6,899 bases of DNA. Source: Bacillota bacterium (GTDB lineage Bacteria > Bacillota_I > Bacilli_A > ML615J-28 > CAG-698). The first letter of the stretch is position 1, and each line of letters opens with the position of its first letter. Of this stretch, positions 6,493 through 6,899 are shown in pieces. Both the position numbers and the translations under genes were made by a program. Location of the stretch: assembly GCA_023410025.1 (NCBI GenBank), contig JAEYQM010000060.1:1-6899 (forward strand), given 5' to 3'. The notes under the pieces were generated by a model, which saw nothing but the letters and a program-made list of their open reading frames with translations, made no database searches and was not told where the DNA came from.

Positions 6493-6569
6493 GGCCTGTT
6501 GGAGAAGCGGTTTAACTCACATGCCTTTCACGCATGCATACACGGGTTCGAATCCCGTACAGGTCACCA
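6493..6569 (+). tRNA. tRNA-Glu (anticodon TTC)
   Basis: The 77-base sequence folds as a cloverleaf. The acceptor stem is GGCCTGT/ACAGGTC with one G-U pair, the discriminator is A6566, and CCA is encoded at 6567-6569. The D arm is short (GAG/CTC). The anticodon stem is CATGC/GCATG with loop CTTTCAC (anticodon TTC at 6527-6529). The T arm is ACGGG/CCCGT with loop TTCGAAT. It closely resembles Bacillus-type glutamate tRNA. It is co-transcribed with tRNA-Asn. Confidence 0.96.
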
Positions 6570-6583
6570 TTTTAAGAAATCTG

Positions 6584-6614
6584 TAGGTCATCTGAAAGGA
6601 TGATCTATTTTTTA
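6584..6614 (+). terminator. Rho-independent terminator of the tRNA pair
   Basis: TAGGTCATC (6584-6592) pairs with GATGATCTA (6599-6607), nine pairs with one G-U, around the loop TGAAAG. Six Ts follow (6608-6613). It lies 15 bases after the tRNA-Glu CCA end. Confidence 0.88.
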
Positions 6615-6712
6615 TTTATATGAGTTATTATAGCCATATTTGATTAGAATATCATATTTTTTTATGTAAATATGAAACATTTAGATTTAAAAACTATAGG
6701 AGACTTGCCACT

Positions 6713-6749
6713 GATTTGAACCTAGTTTCGCGGGGGTTCGAACTAAATC
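6713..6749. repeat. Imperfect inverted repeat with tRNA T-loop-like cores
   Basis: GATTTGAACC (6713-6722) is matched in inverted form by GGTTC (6735-6739) and AAATC (6745-6749), with GAACT as a five-base insertion. The right arm GGGGGTTCGAACT (6732-6744) and the minus-strand reading of the left arm (GGTTCAAATC) both look like tRNA T-loops, but neither has a complementary 3' half-stem. This patch is far richer in G and C than its surroundings. It could be a degraded tRNA, an attachment site remnant or a hairpin of unrelated function. Confidence 0.35.
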
Positions 6750-6752
6750 ATT

Positions 6753-6802
6753 AACTCAACTTGCGGTTGAAAAATACTCAAAATTTAATTTATTGTTGAG
6801 TT
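6753..6802. repeat. Inverted repeat AACTCAAC / GTTGAGTT upstream of the regulator gene
   Basis: AACTCAAC (6753-6760) and GTTGAGTT (6795-6802) are perfect inverted arms. A further partial copy, ACTCAA, lies at 6776-6781 and can pair alternatively with TTGAGT at 6796-6801. The right arm overlaps the likely -35 region of the promoter at 6793-6821, so these may be binding half-sites for a regulator. No T-run follows, so it is not a terminator. Confidence 0.35.
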
Positions 6803-6821
6803 TACATAATTATAGTATAAT
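6793..6821 (+). promoter_or_regulatory. Possible promoter of the right-edge regulator gene
   Basis: TATAAT (6816-6821) is preceded, 17 bases upstream, by TTGTTG (6793-6798), a weak -35. Initiation near 6829 would give a leader of about 38 bases with the ribosome binding site AAAGGAAAGG (6847-6856). Confidence 0.45.
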
Positions 6822-6866
6822 GTTAGTGTAATCGATTATAAATATTAAAGGAAAGGTAAAACATAA

Positions 6867-6899
6867 ATGACTATTGGTGAAAAAATAAAAGAGTTAAGA
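6867..6899 (+). CDS. Start of a probable XRE-family helix-turn-helix regulator (cut by window edge)
   Basis: Only the first 11 codons are inside the window, reading MTIGEKIKELR. This opening is typical of XRE/Cro-like DNA-binding proteins, in which a short helix x-x-GEKIKxLRxxxGxTQxxLA begins the helix-turn-helix domain. The ATG at 6867 follows the purine-rich site AAAGGAAAGG (6847-6856) at ten bases from its end, and a candidate promoter lies at 6793-6821. Inverted half-sites (CTCAA/TTGAG) overlap the promoter, which would fit autorepression, a common habit of this family. The identification rests on very few residues; a different small protein with a similar start is possible. Confidence 0.6.
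   Translation, partial: MTIGEKIKELR

Noticed and set aside
6685..6749. An additional tRNA gene, on either strand, around the TTCGAAC and TTGAACC motifs
   Set aside because: No acceptor, anticodon or complete T stem can be built. Only the T-loop-like cores are present, so at most this is a remnant.
1..6899. Mycoplasma-type genetic code (TGA as tryptophan)
   Set aside because: TGA terminates udk and the oxidoreductase at the expected lengths, tryptophans are coded by TGG, and no gene needs TGA read-through.
1..6899. CRISPR array, insertion sequence or transposase
   Set aside because: No regularly spaced direct repeats, terminal inverted repeats with a transposase frame, or cas-like proteins were seen.

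Overview
The window is very AT-rich, and TGA is used only as a stop: two of the long genes end in TGA and tryptophan is written TGG. This points to a low-GC member of the Bacillota/Mycoplasmatota side of the tree (for example Erysipelotrichia, RF39-like, Acholeplasma- or Izemoplasma-like). It argues against the code-4 mycoplasmas. The tRNA sequences and the purine-rich Shine-Dalgarno sites agree. The species cannot be named from this sequence.

Layout from left to right. A short membrane-protein reading frame runs from the left edge to 195 and may be a fragment. An AT-rich gap of about 300 bases follows, with one possible structured RNA (383-442) and back-to-back terminators. The uridine kinase gene udk is on the minus strand (522-1139), with a readable promoter. 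After a 480-base gap containing a possible extended -10 promoter comes a 613-residue FAD-dependent oxidoreductase of the phytoene desaturase / carotenoid isomerase / retinol saturase type (1623-3464). It carries an unusual C-terminal tail resembling the ferredoxin-like domain normally found at the N-terminus of GltD-type proteins, but with half its cysteines gone.

Next come a 360-base AT-rich gap, a 65-residue two-helix membrane protein (3829-4026) with a strong terminator, and a possible 50-residue small protein (4127-4279). A large lipoprotein peptidoglycan peptidase (4358-6295) follows, with InlB-type, Ig-like, SH3b and NlpC/P60 domains in that order. Then come a tRNA-Asn/tRNA-Glu pair with its own promoter and terminator, a short non-coding stretch with degenerate inverted repeats, and the first 11 codons of a probable XRE-type helix-turn-helix regulator at the right edge.

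The genes look like separate transcription units rather than one operon: gaps are long, terminators intervene, and most units have a candidate promoter. Pyrimidine salvage (udk), redox chemistry on an unknown hydrophobic substrate, and cell-wall hydrolysis are not evidently connected. No CRISPR array, insertion sequence or defence system was seen. The points most worth a second look are the rearranged, cysteine-poor ferredoxin-like tail of the oxidoreductase, the domain composition of the NlpC/P60 lipoprotein, the 50-residue ORF, the folded element near 400, and the tRNA/XRE boundary.
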